Shown here in pieces: positions 1 to 7,051 of a stretch of DNA of 14,304 nt (within the stretch, counting starts at the first letter, position 1; every line of letters starts with the position of its first letter). Below the pieces are notes generated by a model. The model did no database searches. It saw nothing but the letters and a program-made list of their open reading frames with translations, and was not told the DNA's origin. Both the position numbers and the translations under genes were made by a program. Source of the DNA: DATILI01 sp035476635 (lineage in GTDB: Bacteria > Pseudomonadota > Gammaproteobacteria > Burkholderiales > Burkholderiaceae_C); NCBI GenBank assembly GCA_035476635.1, contig DATILI010000131.1:1-14304 (forward strand), in the 5' to 3' direction.

Positions 1-642
1 AACCTCGGCCTGCTTCTCCAGCTTCTCCAGATTGGCGTTGAGTTCGCGCAGGATGTCTTCCACTCGCGTCAGGTTCTCGCGCGTGTCGGACAGGCGGTTT
101 TCCGTCTCGCGCCGGCGCTCCTTGTACTTGGAAACGCCGGCCGCTTCTTCGAGGAACAGGCGCAGCTCTTCGGGCTTGGACTCGATGATGCGCGAAATCG
201 TGCCCTGGCCAATGATGGCGTACGCGCGCGGCCCCAGGCCGGTGCCCAGAAACACGTCCTGCACATCGCGCCGGCGCACCGGCTGGTTGTTGATGTAGTA
301 GCTGGAAGTGCCGTCGCGCGTGAGCACCCGCTTGACCGCGATTTCGGTGAACTGGCTCCATTGGCCGCCAGCACGGTGATCGGAATTGTCGAACACCAGC
401 TCGACCGACGAGCGCGAGGAAGGCTTGCGGCTGGTCGTGCCATTGAAGATCACGTCCTGCATCGATTCGCCGCGCAACTCGCTGGCCTTGCTCTCGCCCA
501 GCACCCAGCGCACGGCGTCCATGATGTTCGACTTGCCGCAGCCATTGGGCCCGACCACACCCACCAGCTGGCCAGGCAGCATGAAGTTGGTGGGTTCGGC
601 GAACGATTTGAAACCGGATAGCTTGATGGAATTGAGACGCAC
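1..642 (-). CDS. smc: Chromosome segregation ATPase SMC, N-terminal part (gene continues off the left edge)
   Basis: SMC is the ATPase core of bacterial condensin; with ScpA and ScpB it compacts and separates daughter chromosomes. Only the first 214 residues are present. Visible are the family N-terminus MRLNSIKLSGFKSF, the Walker A loop GPNGCGKS at residues 31-38, the Q-loop region GQGTIS at about 145-150, and the stretch RLFLEEAAGVSKYKERRRET at 161-180, where the N-terminal head lobe passes into the coiled coil. From about residue 170 the sequence is charged and heptad-like. The full protein is usually near 1,170 residues, so most of the arm, the hinge and the C-terminal head lie outside the window. 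The start is GTG at 642; no ATG fits this frame there, and AGGG lies 6 bases upstream as a ribosome binding site. It points away from the dap block and follows the sulfatase operon on the same strand after 194 bp. Identification is very secure. Confidence 0.97.
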   Translation of the reverse strand, partial: MRLNSIKLSGFKSFAEPTNFMLPGQLVGVVGPNGCGKSNIMDAVRWVLGESKASELRGESMQDVIFNGTTSRKPSSRSSVELVFDNSDHRAGGQWSQFTEIAVKRVLTRDGTSSYYINNQPVRRRDVQDVFLGTGLGPRAYAIIGQGTISRIIESKPEELRLFLEEAAGVSKYKERRRETENRLSDTRENLTRVEDILRELNANLEKLEKQAEV

Positions 643-671
643 AACAGACCCTGCATTCTGGACCGCGGCCT

Positions 672-692
672 CGAATCCAAGTACTTGATTCG
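672..692. promoter_or_regulatory. Near-perfect 21-base dyad upstream of smc
   Basis: The core CAAGTACTTG (678-687) is a perfect 10-base palindrome. It is flanked by CGAAT (672-676) and ATTCG (688-692), with one unpaired C at 677. The dyad lies 30 bp before the smc start codon, in the gap between smc and the sulfatase gene. It could be an operator for a dimeric regulator or part of the smc promoter region. No clear -35/-10 pair was recognised next to it. On the plus strand it is followed by a short T run (698-702), but no gene ends there on that strand, so a terminator role is unlikely. The rest of the 643-836 gap holds only the terminator listed separately. Confidence 0.35.
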
Positions 693-798
693 TAAGGGTT
701 TTTCTCCCCAGCCCGATCCTTGCGCCGCGCCGCCGGACGCAGCGCGCGATGCAGGATGTTACCCGAGCCGCCCAGCCCCAAGGCAGCGCCGAACCGCG

Positions 799-830
799 AA
801 AAGTGCGCCCATCTGTTTCCGTCGGCGCAC
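799..830 (-). terminator. Probable Rho-independent terminator of the alkyl sulfatase operon
   Basis: Read on the minus strand, GTGCGCC (830-824) can pair with GGCGCAC (809-803) to form a 7-bp stem with six G:C pairs and a 14-base loop. TTTT (802-799) follows immediately. The stem begins six bases after the sulfatase stop codon. The T run is short and passes into CGCGG, so termination may be incomplete, leaving some readthrough towards smc. Confidence 0.55.
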
Positions 831-836
831 AGCCGC

Positions 837-2804
837 TTACTTCGTGACGATGGCGAACGTGCCTGGCGCCTTGTCGATCAGGCTGAAGAAGCGCACCAGG
901 TCGATCTTGCTGCCGCTGGTTTTCAGGTCATCGCTGAGCAGCGTGTCCTTCACGCCCGCGGTGCCGGCCATCATCTTGATGAAGATCTCCCGGGTCAGGG
1001 TCAGCGTCGCGTTGGCGTCCGCTGCTGGCGCGGCCTTCCTGTGGTGCAGCACGGCGTTCTCGATCCACAGGACATAGGATTCATTGATGTCGGAGAGCAC
1101 CAGGTTGATCTTCAGGTCCTTGCCTTCCGCGGCCTTGCCGTCCAGGCCCGCAGCCATCGCCTCCAGGAAGCGCTCCACCGGCGTCTGCATCAGCATTTCA
1201 ATGAAGCCGGCGCGGCTGATGCCCTTCTTGGGCGGGCCATTGCGCAGCTCGGCGGCTGCAGTGAGGTAGCTGTTGCGCCAGGTCGCGGCCTCGGCCATGT
1301 AGCCCATCTGGTCATAGGTGCGCGCCAGCAGTTCCTTGGCGCCCTGGTGGTCCGGCTGGCCGAAGACGGCATGGTTCAGCAGCTCCGCGGCCCAGCGGTA
1401 CTCGCCCTTGTCGAAGGCGGCCTGGGCTGCCGCGACAGCCTTGTCGGCGCCGCCCAGCAGCTGCAGGTAGCGCCTGGCCGATTCCTGCGGCGGCAGCGGG
1501 TCCAGGTTGGCGGGGTTGCCGTCATAGGCGCCGAGGTAGAACTGGTAGACCGCCTTGACGTTGTGGCGCAGGTCGCCGTAGTAGCCACGGGCGCCGAAGT
1601 GGTCGGACAGTGACTTGGGCAGCTTCACCGTGTCGGCGATTTCGCGCGGGGTGTAGCCGGCATTGATCAGGCGTACGGTCTGGTCGTGCGTGTACTTGTA
1701 CATGTCGCGGTGCTTCTTGATGAAGTCGGCAATGCGGGCGTTGCCCCAGATCGGCCAGTTGTGCTGGCCGAAGTAGACCTCCGCACCGCTGGTCTGCTCC
1801 AGCGCCTGTTCCATGTACTCGGCCCAGCGCAATGAATCGCGCACCTTGGCGCCGCGCACCGGCAGCAGGTTGTGCATTGTCTGGGCCAGGTTTTCGGCGC
1901 CGCCGTAGGCCTTCTTCTCGGGGATCGTGAAGGTCATTTCGGCCGGGGCTTCGGCGCCGGGCACGTTGTGGAAGACAAAGCGCACGCCGTCCAGCGTCAG
2001 CTCTTCGGTCGGCTTGGTGATCAGCCGGGTCGGAGGCAGGATGCCGAAGGTGCCATAGACCACGTTCTTGCCCAGGCCGGTGTCAACGTTGCCCTTGGGC
2101 GAACGCTCCAGGTCGCGCCCGAACTGGTAGATGGAGCGGCGGCCCATCGCGGTGCCGACCATCACGTTCTCGCTGGTGGCCTCTTCCATGAAACCGTCGG
2201 AGGCGATCACGGGGATCTTGCGCTCGGCGATTTCCTTGGGCGAGACCACGCCCAGGGCACCGCCAAAGTGGTCGATGTGGCTGTGCGTGAAGATGACGGC
2301 TGAAACCGGCTTGTCGCCCAGGTGCTTGCGTGCGAACGCCAGCGCGGCCGCGGCGCTTTCGCGGCTGGTCAAGGTGTCCACCACGATCCAGCCGGTCTTG
2401 CCTTCGACCAGGGTCATGTTGGCAATGTCGAAGCCGCGCAACTGGTAGATGCCGTCGGTGACCTTGAACAGGCCAATCTGCGCATTCAGCACGGCATGCC
2501 GCCATAGGCTCGGGTTGACCGTTTGCGGCGCAGCGCCATCGACAAATTTGTAGGCGTCGAAGTCCAGCAGCACGGCACCGTCCGCGCCCAGGATCTGGCC
2601 GGTGGGCCGTGCGATGAAGCCGCGCTTGGCGTCTTCGAAGTCCTGCTGGTCTTCCAGCTTGAGTTCCTTGGCGAACTGCGCATTGGCCTCCAGCGTGACC
2701 GGGGTCGCATCACCGGCCGCGCCGCCGACGCCAGGGTTCTTGCCGCAGCCGGCCGCGAGCGCGGCTATCAACAGCGCTGCGGCAATGCTTTTTGTCTCTT
2801 TCAT
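837..2804 (-). CDS. Alkyl sulfatase, metallo-beta-lactamase fold (SdsA1/YjcS type), probable lipoprotein
   Basis: This enzyme family hydrolyses primary alkyl sulfate esters such as dodecyl sulfate to the alcohol and inorganic sulfate, using two zinc ions. Numbered from ATG 2804 (655 residues), the zinc motif HSHIDH carries H174, H176, D178 and H179. Further family signatures are GAEAPAE (E285, E289), GGAEN (E304), a stretch around LRW near residues 325-327, and GQHNWPIWG (H348). A dimerisation/helical region follows, and the last ~110 residues resemble the SCP2-like C-terminal domain seen in SdsA1. Residues 1-20 form a short basic start, a hydrophobic segment and AAGC, suggesting signal peptidase II cleavage and lipidation at C20. 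The reading frame extends to a GTG at 2843, but that would overlap the aldehyde dehydrogenase and bury the signal peptide; GAGAAGAG precedes ATG 2804. It is the last gene of the operon, 22 bp after the aldehyde dehydrogenase. Family is secure; the natural substrate is inferred. Confidence 0.92.
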   Translation of the reverse strand: MKETKSIAAALLIAALAAGCGKNPGVGGAAGDATPVTLEANAQFAKELKLEDQQDFEDAKRGFIARPTGQILGADGAVLLDFDAYKFVDGAAPQTVNPSLWRHAVLNAQIGLFKVTDGIYQLRGFDIANMTLVEGKTGWIVVDTLTSRESAAAALAFARKHLGDKPVSAVIFTHSHIDHFGGALGVVSPKEIAERKIPVIASDGFMEEATSENVMVGTAMGRRSIYQFGRDLERSPKGNVDTGLGKNVVYGTFGILPPTRLITKPTEELTLDGVRFVFHNVPGAEAPAEMTFTIPEKKAYGGAENLAQTMHNLLPVRGAKVRDSLRWAEYMEQALEQTSGAEVYFGQHNWPIWGNARIADFIKKHRDMYKYTHDQTVRLINAGYTPREIADTVKLPKSLSDHFGARGYYGDLRHNVKAVYQFYLGAYDGNPANLDPLPPQESARRYLQLLGGADKAVAAAQAAFDKGEYRWAAELLNHAVFGQPDHQGAKELLARTYDQMGYMAEAATWRNSYLTAAAELRNGPPKKGISRAGFIEMLMQTPVERFLEAMAAGLDGKAAEGKDLKINLVLSDINESYVLWIENAVLHHRKAAPAADANATLTLTREIFIKMMAGTAGVKDTLLSDDLKTSGSKIDLVRFFSLIDKAPGTFAIVTK

Positions 2805-2826
2805 GCTCTTCTCACTTGGAATTGAT

Positions 2827-4314
2827 TCAGGATTTGTTGCCACTCGGCGCGTCCAACGCGGGATCGGCCTTGCCTAAAAAGAACTTCAGGACCAGGCGCT
2901 GCGCCAGGTTCCCGTAGGGCGGGTAGAACAGGTCGATGGGAAAGAATCGGTGCCGCTTGAACACCGTTCGTGCGTGCGAGAGCTCACGAAAGCCCTCTTC
3001 ACCGTGGTAAGTACCCATGCCCGAATTGCCCACGCCGCCGAACGGTGCATCGTGGTTGATCACGTGCCAGCCCCAGTCGTTGATCGTTACACCACCCGAG
3101 TGCGTGCTGCGCAGCAGGGTCTCGCGCTCCGTTGCGTCATGGCTGAAGCAGTACAGCGCCAGCGGGCGCGGCCGACTGTTGATGAAGGCCGTGACGTCGT
3201 CCGCCGTGTCATAGGGCACCACAGGCAGGATGGGGCCGAACAGCTCTTCCTGCATGATGGCCATGTCCGGCTTCACGCCGCTCACGATGTGCAGGGGCAT
3301 TTGCCGGCCGCTGGCCTGGGGCGCGCAAGACTCGACGGTCGCTCCCTTGGCGCGCGCATCTTCGAGCAGGCTCAGCATGCGCTGGTGATGGCGATCATGC
3401 ACCAGGGCCGTGTAGTCGTGGTTGCCAGTGGTGTCCTTCCCGTAGAAACGCGAGAACGTGCTTTTCACCCCGGCGATGAACTCGGCAAGGCTTTCGCGCG
3501 GCACGAGTGCGTAGTCGGGTGCTACGCAGATCTGCCCGCAGTTCAGCGACTTTCCGTGGGTGATGCGGGAAGCGGCATCGCGCACGGAATAGTTGCGGGT
3601 GAGCACCGCCGGCGACTTGCCGCCGAGCTCCAGGGTCACGGGCGTGAGATTCTCGGCCGCGGTGCGCATCACGGCGCGGCCCACGGCCGGCGAGCCGGTG
3701 AAGACGATGTGGTTGAAGGGCAGCGCGGTGAAGGCGTTCGGATGCAGCAGCTCTTCGCCCACCACGGCGACCCGGTCCTCGTCGAAGACCTCGGCCAGCA
3801 TCGCCTTGAGTACCGCGTTGGTCGCCGGTGTGACCTCCGACATCTTGATCATGACGCGGTTGCCCGCCGCCAGGGCCGCGATCAGCGGGCCAAGTGCCAG
3901 GTAGATCGGAAAGTTCCAGGGCACGATCACGCCGACCACGCCCTTGGGCTGGTAGCTGACCTTGACGCTGTTGGTGAGGAACAGCAACTCCGTGCGCCGG
4001 CGGCTGGGTTTCATCCAGGAGCGCAGGTGCGACGCGGCATGGTTCAGCTCAAGCATGCTGCCAAGCAAGTCCAGCATCCTGGACTCGGCCGGCGCGCGAA
4101 AGCCGAAGTCCCGGCTCATGGCGGCGGCCAGCACGTCCTGGTAGCGCCCGACCTGGCGCTTCAACGCTTTGAGATGCGCCCGCCGCTCATTTGCAAGAGG
4201 CCAGGCTTGCGCGGCGAAGGCACGTTGCTGCGCGGTAAACAAGTCCTGCATGCGCGTGGCGCCCGTGTCCGTTTCCGGCGGGGCAGCGGCTGGGGCCGCG
4301 AGATCATTCTTCAT
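2827..4314 (-). CDS. NAD(P)-dependent aldehyde dehydrogenase, coniferyl/fatty aldehyde dehydrogenase type
   Basis: It oxidises an aldehyde to the carboxylic acid in the cytoplasm. In a 495-residue reading the cofactor-binding motif VPWNFP is at 131-136 (N134), the general base is E229 in LELGGKSP, the nucleophile is C263 in CGQICVAPDY, and EELFGP (E357) follows. This combination matches proteins annotated as coniferyl aldehyde dehydrogenase, a group that also includes long-chain aldehyde enzymes such as LaoC. The C-terminal part is rich in aromatic and hydrophobic residues (FFPIDLFYPPYG), as in relatives acting on greasy aldehydes. The gene lies 26 bp after the GMC dehydrogenase stop and 22 bp before the sulfatase, so co-transcription is very likely. 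A TTG at 4332 would add six residues; ATG 4314 is preferred, though no strong Shine-Dalgarno sequence precedes either. Beside a sulfatase and an alcohol dehydrogenase, a fatty aldehyde such as dodecanal is a more likely substrate than coniferaldehyde. Confidence 0.9.
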   Translation of the reverse strand: MKNDLAAPAAAPPETDTGATRMQDLFTAQQRAFAAQAWPLANERRAHLKALKRQVGRYQDVLAAAMSRDFGFRAPAESRMLDLLGSMLELNHAASHLRSWMKPSRRRTELLFLTNSVKVSYQPKGVVGVIVPWNFPIYLALGPLIAALAAGNRVMIKMSEVTPATNAVLKAMLAEVFDEDRVAVVGEELLHPNAFTALPFNHIVFTGSPAVGRAVMRTAAENLTPVTLELGGKSPAVLTRNYSVRDAASRITHGKSLNCGQICVAPDYALVPRESLAEFIAGVKSTFSRFYGKDTTGNHDYTALVHDRHHQRMLSLLEDARAKGATVESCAPQASGRQMPLHIVSGVKPDMAIMQEELFGPILPVVPYDTADDVTAFINSRPRPLALYCFSHDATERETLLRSTHSGGVTINDWGWHVINHDAPFGGVGNSGMGTYHGEEGFRELSHARTVFKRHRFFPIDLFYPPYGNLAQRLVLKFFLGKADPALDAPSGNKS

Positions 4315-4340
4315 GGTGTGTGTTTGCGTCAAGGCGTTGT

Positions 4341-5966
4341 TCAGGCGGCTTGCGTCGACCGCACCGATTGGCGAGCGTCCTCGCGGATCATGTCCGCGGC
4401 CTTCTCGCCAATCATGATGGTCGGCGCGTTGGTGTTGCCGCCGATCAGGGTCGGCATGATCGAGGCGTCGGCCACGCGCAGGCCGGCAATGCCCCTGACA
4501 CGCAACCGGGCATCGACCACCGCCAGCGGATCGCCTTCGGAGCCCATCTTGCAGCTGCCCACCGGGTGGTACTGCGTATCGGCGCGGGCGCGGATATCGC
4601 GCACCATGCCTTCCGGGTCTTCGATCCGGGTGGGGTAAAGCATCTTGCCGCGCACGCTGTCAAACGGACTTCCCTCGATGATTCGTTGCTGCATCTGCGC
4701 ACCTTTGAGCAACAGCTGCAAATCGCGCTCGTCAGACAGGAACTTCGGGTCGATCACCGGCGCTTCACGCGGGTCGGCACTGCCCAGTCTCACGCTGCCG
4801 CGGCTATGCGGACGCAGCACATCGACGTGGCAGGAAATGCCGTGGCCCAGATGCAGCTTGCGCGCATGGTCGTCAACGATCGCGATCACGAACACGAGTT
4901 GCAGGTCGGGCGCCGGGATCTGCGGCGAGGACCGGATGAAGGCACCCGCTGTGGCAAACGTGCTGGTGATCATGCCGGCGCGCCTGGTTTTCCATTGCAG
5001 CATGGCGCGCGCCACCTTGATCGAACCACGCAGCGAGAGGCCGAAGGATTCCGTGTTGCCGGGCACGCGCCAGGTTTGGACGTAGTCGATATGGTCTTGC
5101 AGGTTGTGGCCCACACCGGGCAGGTCATGCACCACGGGAACCCCCACTTTGCGCAATTCCTCGCCCGCGCCGATGCCCGAAAGCTGCAGTAGCTGCGGCG
5201 AACCGAACGCACCCGCGGCCACGATCACTTCACGGCGCGCACGCACCGCATGCAGCTGATTGCCCTGGAAGTACGACACCCCGCAGGCTCTGCGGCCTTC
5301 CAGAATGACCTTGGCCGAGGCGGCGCGGGTCAGCACCTTCAGGTTGGGACGCGACAGGTGGGGCGTCAGATACGCCTTGGCGGCACTGCAGCGCTCCCCG
5401 TTCTTGTGCGTGACCTGGTACAGGAATGCGCCTTCCTGCTCGCTCCCGTTGTAGTCGGGATTCATAGGAATTCCCTGTGCCGCTGCCGCCTCAAGAAAGC
5501 GCTTGCTGAGAGGACTTTCGTGGCGCTGGTAGGTCACGTTCAGCGGGCCGCCCCGCCCGTGAAAGGCACCGTCGAACTGTTCGTTGTGCTCCGCGCGCTT
5601 GAATAGCGGCAACACATCGTCGTAGGCCCAGCCGGCGTTGCCCAAGGCAGCCCAGTGGTCGTAATCCCAGCGGTTGCCCCGCACGTAAAGCATGGCGTTG
5701 ATCGAACTCGACCCACCCAGGGTCTTGCCGCGCGGCTGGTACCCCTTGCGCCCGTTGAGGCCCGGCTGGGGCTCCGTGTGGAAGGCGTAGTTGTTGATGC
5801 TGGTCGGGATCATGGCCACCACGCCCGCGGGTGCATGGACGAGCACGCTGCTGTCGGGCCCGCCAGCCTCCAGCAGGCAAACCGACACGTTCGGATCCTC
5901 GCTGAGGCGCGACGCAAGCACGCAACCGGACGAGCCGGCGCCGACCACCACATAGTCAAATTCCAT
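4341..5966 (-). CDS. FAD-dependent GMC-family alcohol dehydrogenase (choline dehydrogenase-like)
   Basis: GMC enzymes use tightly bound FAD to oxidise alcohols to aldehydes. The 541-residue product shows the dinucleotide-binding motif GAGSSG at 9-14, the first GMC signature GKTLGGSSSINAMLYVRG at 80-97, the second GAFGSPQLLQLSGIG at 252-266, the catalytic histidine H467 in HPVGSCKMG, and a partner asparagine (N511) in NTNAPTIMIGEKAADMI. No signal peptide is present, so it is expected in the cytoplasm or at the inner face of the membrane. It is the first gene of the leftward operon. The alcohol is not fixed by sequence: choline, polyethylene glycol and medium- or long-chain alcohols are all known substrates in the family. 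The downstream alkyl sulfatase favours a fatty alcohol, as for LaoA of P. aeruginosa. The start is uncertain between ATG 5966 and ATG 5975 (three residues longer); GGAA lies close before 5966. An upstream ATG at 6056 would cross the control region and is unlikely. Confidence 0.91.
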   Translation of the reverse strand: MEFDYVVVGAGSSGCVLASRLSEDPNVSVCLLEAGGPDSSVLVHAPAGVVAMIPTSINNYAFHTEPQPGLNGRKGYQPRGKTLGGSSSINAMLYVRGNRWDYDHWAALGNAGWAYDDVLPLFKRAEHNEQFDGAFHGRGGPLNVTYQRHESPLSKRFLEAAAAQGIPMNPDYNGSEQEGAFLYQVTHKNGERCSAAKAYLTPHLSRPNLKVLTRAASAKVILEGRRACGVSYFQGNQLHAVRARREVIVAAGAFGSPQLLQLSGIGAGEELRKVGVPVVHDLPGVGHNLQDHIDYVQTWRVPGNTESFGLSLRGSIKVARAMLQWKTRRAGMITSTFATAGAFIRSSPQIPAPDLQLVFVIAIVDDHARKLHLGHGISCHVDVLRPHSRGSVRLGSADPREAPVIDPKFLSDERDLQLLLKGAQMQQRIIEGSPFDSVRGKMLYPTRIEDPEGMVRDIRARADTQYHPVGSCKMGSEGDPLAVVDARLRVRGIAGLRVADASIMPTLIGGNTNAPTIMIGEKAADMIREDARQSVRSTQAA

Positions 5967-6073
5967 AGTTTCCATTCGAGGTTTTGCCAGACGGGTCGTA
6001 GCATCGCGGCCGCTGCAATTTCTGTCCAATGCATAATCATCACGATATCCATGCATTCACTGCAATTGCCACG
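5967..6073. promoter_or_regulatory. Divergent control region between the GMC dehydrogenase operon and the LysR gene, with a dyad operator candidate
   Basis: The 107-bp gap is more A/T-rich than its surroundings in its right half. AATGCAT (6028-6034) and ATGCATT (6051-6057) form an inverted repeat with a 16-bp spacer, centred 17-46 bp before the LysR start and 62 bp from the GMC start. CATAAT (6032-6037) inside the dyad is a good -10 candidate for the LysR gene, though no convincing -35 was found. On the minus strand TTGGAC (6029-6024) could be a -35 for the operon, followed at 18 bp by a poor -10, GATGCT. An 8-base direct repeat CTGCAATT occurs at 6013-6020 and 6060-6067. The arrangement fits a LysR-type regulator that activates the divergent operon and represses itself, but binding has not been shown. 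Confidence 0.5.
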
Positions 6074-7033
6074 ATGGACCTCAAGCGACTCAACCACCTC
6101 GTCGTACTGGCCGACGAGCGCAACTTTGGCCGGGCGGCCGAGCGGGCGCACCTGAGCCAGTCGGCCTTCAGCCGCAGCGTGCAGGCGGCCGAGTCCGAGC
6201 TGGGCCTGCAGCTGTTTGACCGTGGCAATCTCGAGGTGAGCTGCACCGCGGCCGGCGCCTTCGTGATCGAGCGTGCGCGCAAGCTGCTGTTTGACAGCCG
6301 CTGCCTTGCGCGCGACGTCGACCTGTACCGGCAAAGCCTGATCGGCGACCTCGCATTTGGCATGGGGCCGTTCCCAGCCCACACGCTGCTGCCAACGCTG
6401 CTGGTGGAGCTGCGCCAGAAGTACCCCGGCGTTGGCGTACGCGTGCAGGTCAACCACTGGAACTACCTTGCACAGAACCTGCGCCGCGAAGAGCTCGACT
6501 TCTTCGTTGCCGATACCCGCGACCTTCCGCTGGGCCCCGATCTCGCCGTGACGCCCCTGGCGCGGCAGCATGGCGGCTTTTATGTGCGCGCCGGCCACCC
6601 GCTATTGGCACGGGCCAAGGTACAGGCCCGCGACATGGTGCCGTTCGGCCTGGCCACGGTGCGCCTGCCGGAGGCCTTGCTGGGCAGCATCCGGCGTCTG
6701 CTGGGCCTGGAAGCACAGGCACCGCTGCCGTTTGCACTGGAATGCGAAGACGTGGGCACGCTCAAAAGCGTTGCGCTGGCCACCGATACGGTGCTGGCAT
6801 CCACCCACGCCAGCGTGCATGCCGAGGTCACTGCCGGCTTGCTGGTGCCGGTGACCTTGGATGGCGCGCCCGCCCTCTATGCCGAAACCGGCCTGGTCGC
6901 CTTGCGCGGGCGCAGCCATTCGCCGATGGCCCAGTACGTGCTGGGCCGGCTCACCGCGCTCACGGAGCAAATGGCCGGGCTCGGGATTGAAGCGCCTGTG
7001 TCCATGCGGCCACGCGCCGAGAACAAGAAGTGA
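6074..7033 (+). CDS. LysR-type transcriptional regulator, likely controlling the divergent alkyl sulfatase operon
   Basis: This 319-residue protein has the classic LysR N-terminal winged helix-turn-helix: MDLKRLNHLVVLADERNFGR at 1-20, then the helix region AAERAHLSQSAFSRSVQAAE at 21-40 and LGLQLFDR ending at residue 50. A long linker helix follows, and from about residue 90 the two-lobed effector-binding domain, beginning GDLAFGMGPF. Length is normal for the family. The start at ATG 6074 gives the canonical N-terminus; an in-frame ATG at 6029 would add 15 residues of non-family sequence and cover the operator candidate. No clear Shine-Dalgarno sequence precedes ATG 6074. LysR proteins usually regulate a divergently transcribed neighbour in response to a pathway metabolite, so the GMC-aldehyde dehydrogenase-sulfatase operon is the natural target. 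It is analogous to SdsB/SdsB1, the LysR regulators of sdsA genes in Pseudomonas. Equivalence to SdsB is inferred from position, not from specific residues. Confidence 0.9.
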   Translation: MDLKRLNHLVVLADERNFGRAAERAHLSQSAFSRSVQAAESELGLQLFDRGNLEVSCTAAGAFVIERARKLLFDSRCLARDVDLYRQSLIGDLAFGMGPFPAHTLLPTLLVELRQKYPGVGVRVQVNHWNYLAQNLRREELDFFVADTRDLPLGPDLAVTPLARQHGGFYVRAGHPLLARAKVQARDMVPFGLATVRLPEALLGSIRRLLGLEAQAPLPFALECEDVGTLKSVALATDTVLASTHASVHAEVTAGLLVPVTLDGAPALYAETGLVALRGRSHSPMAQYVLGRLTALTEQMAGLGIEAPVSMRPRAENKK

Positions 7034-7045
7034 AAGACCATCCTG

Positions 7046-7051
7046 GATAAT
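7046..7051 (+). promoter_or_regulatory. Candidate -10 element for a leaderless dapC transcript
   Basis: GATAAT lies seven bases before the dapC ATG (7059). If used as a sigma-70 -10 hexamer, transcription would begin at about 7058-7059, giving a leaderless or nearly leaderless mRNA. No Shine-Dalgarno sequence lies in front of dapC, which fits. The weak point is the lack of a recognisable -35 at 16-18 bp spacing (that stretch reads around AACAAGAA). Confidence 0.35.

Noticed and set aside
643..836. A small gene or RNA in the gap between the sulfatase gene and smc
   Set aside because: No short frame with a ribosome binding site was found; the gap is accounted for by the terminator, the dyad and presumably the smc promoter.
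2805..2843. A 13-residue longer start (GTG 2843) for the alkyl sulfatase
   Set aside because: It would overlap the aldehyde dehydrogenase by 17 bases and push the signal peptide inward. ATG 2804 gives a normal signal peptide and has a purine-rich ribosome binding site.
2827..4314. Literal coniferyl aldehyde dehydrogenase role in lignin-monomer breakdown
   Set aside because: The sequence fits that annotation group, but the operon contains no phenylpropanoid genes; the alkyl sulfatase and GMC neighbours make a fatty aldehyde more likely.
2950..4638. A 562-codon open frame on the plus strand, opposite the aldehyde dehydrogenase
   Set aside because: Its translation is rich in Arg, His, Ala and Gly without any recognisable domain. 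It lies antisense to a gene with intact catalytic motifs, and long antisense frames are expected in G+C-rich coding DNA.
6029..6073. An upstream in-frame start for the LysR protein, and likewise ATG 6056 for the GMC enzyme
   Set aside because: Both extensions encode non-family residues, would make the two divergent genes overlap, and would put the operator candidate inside coding sequence.
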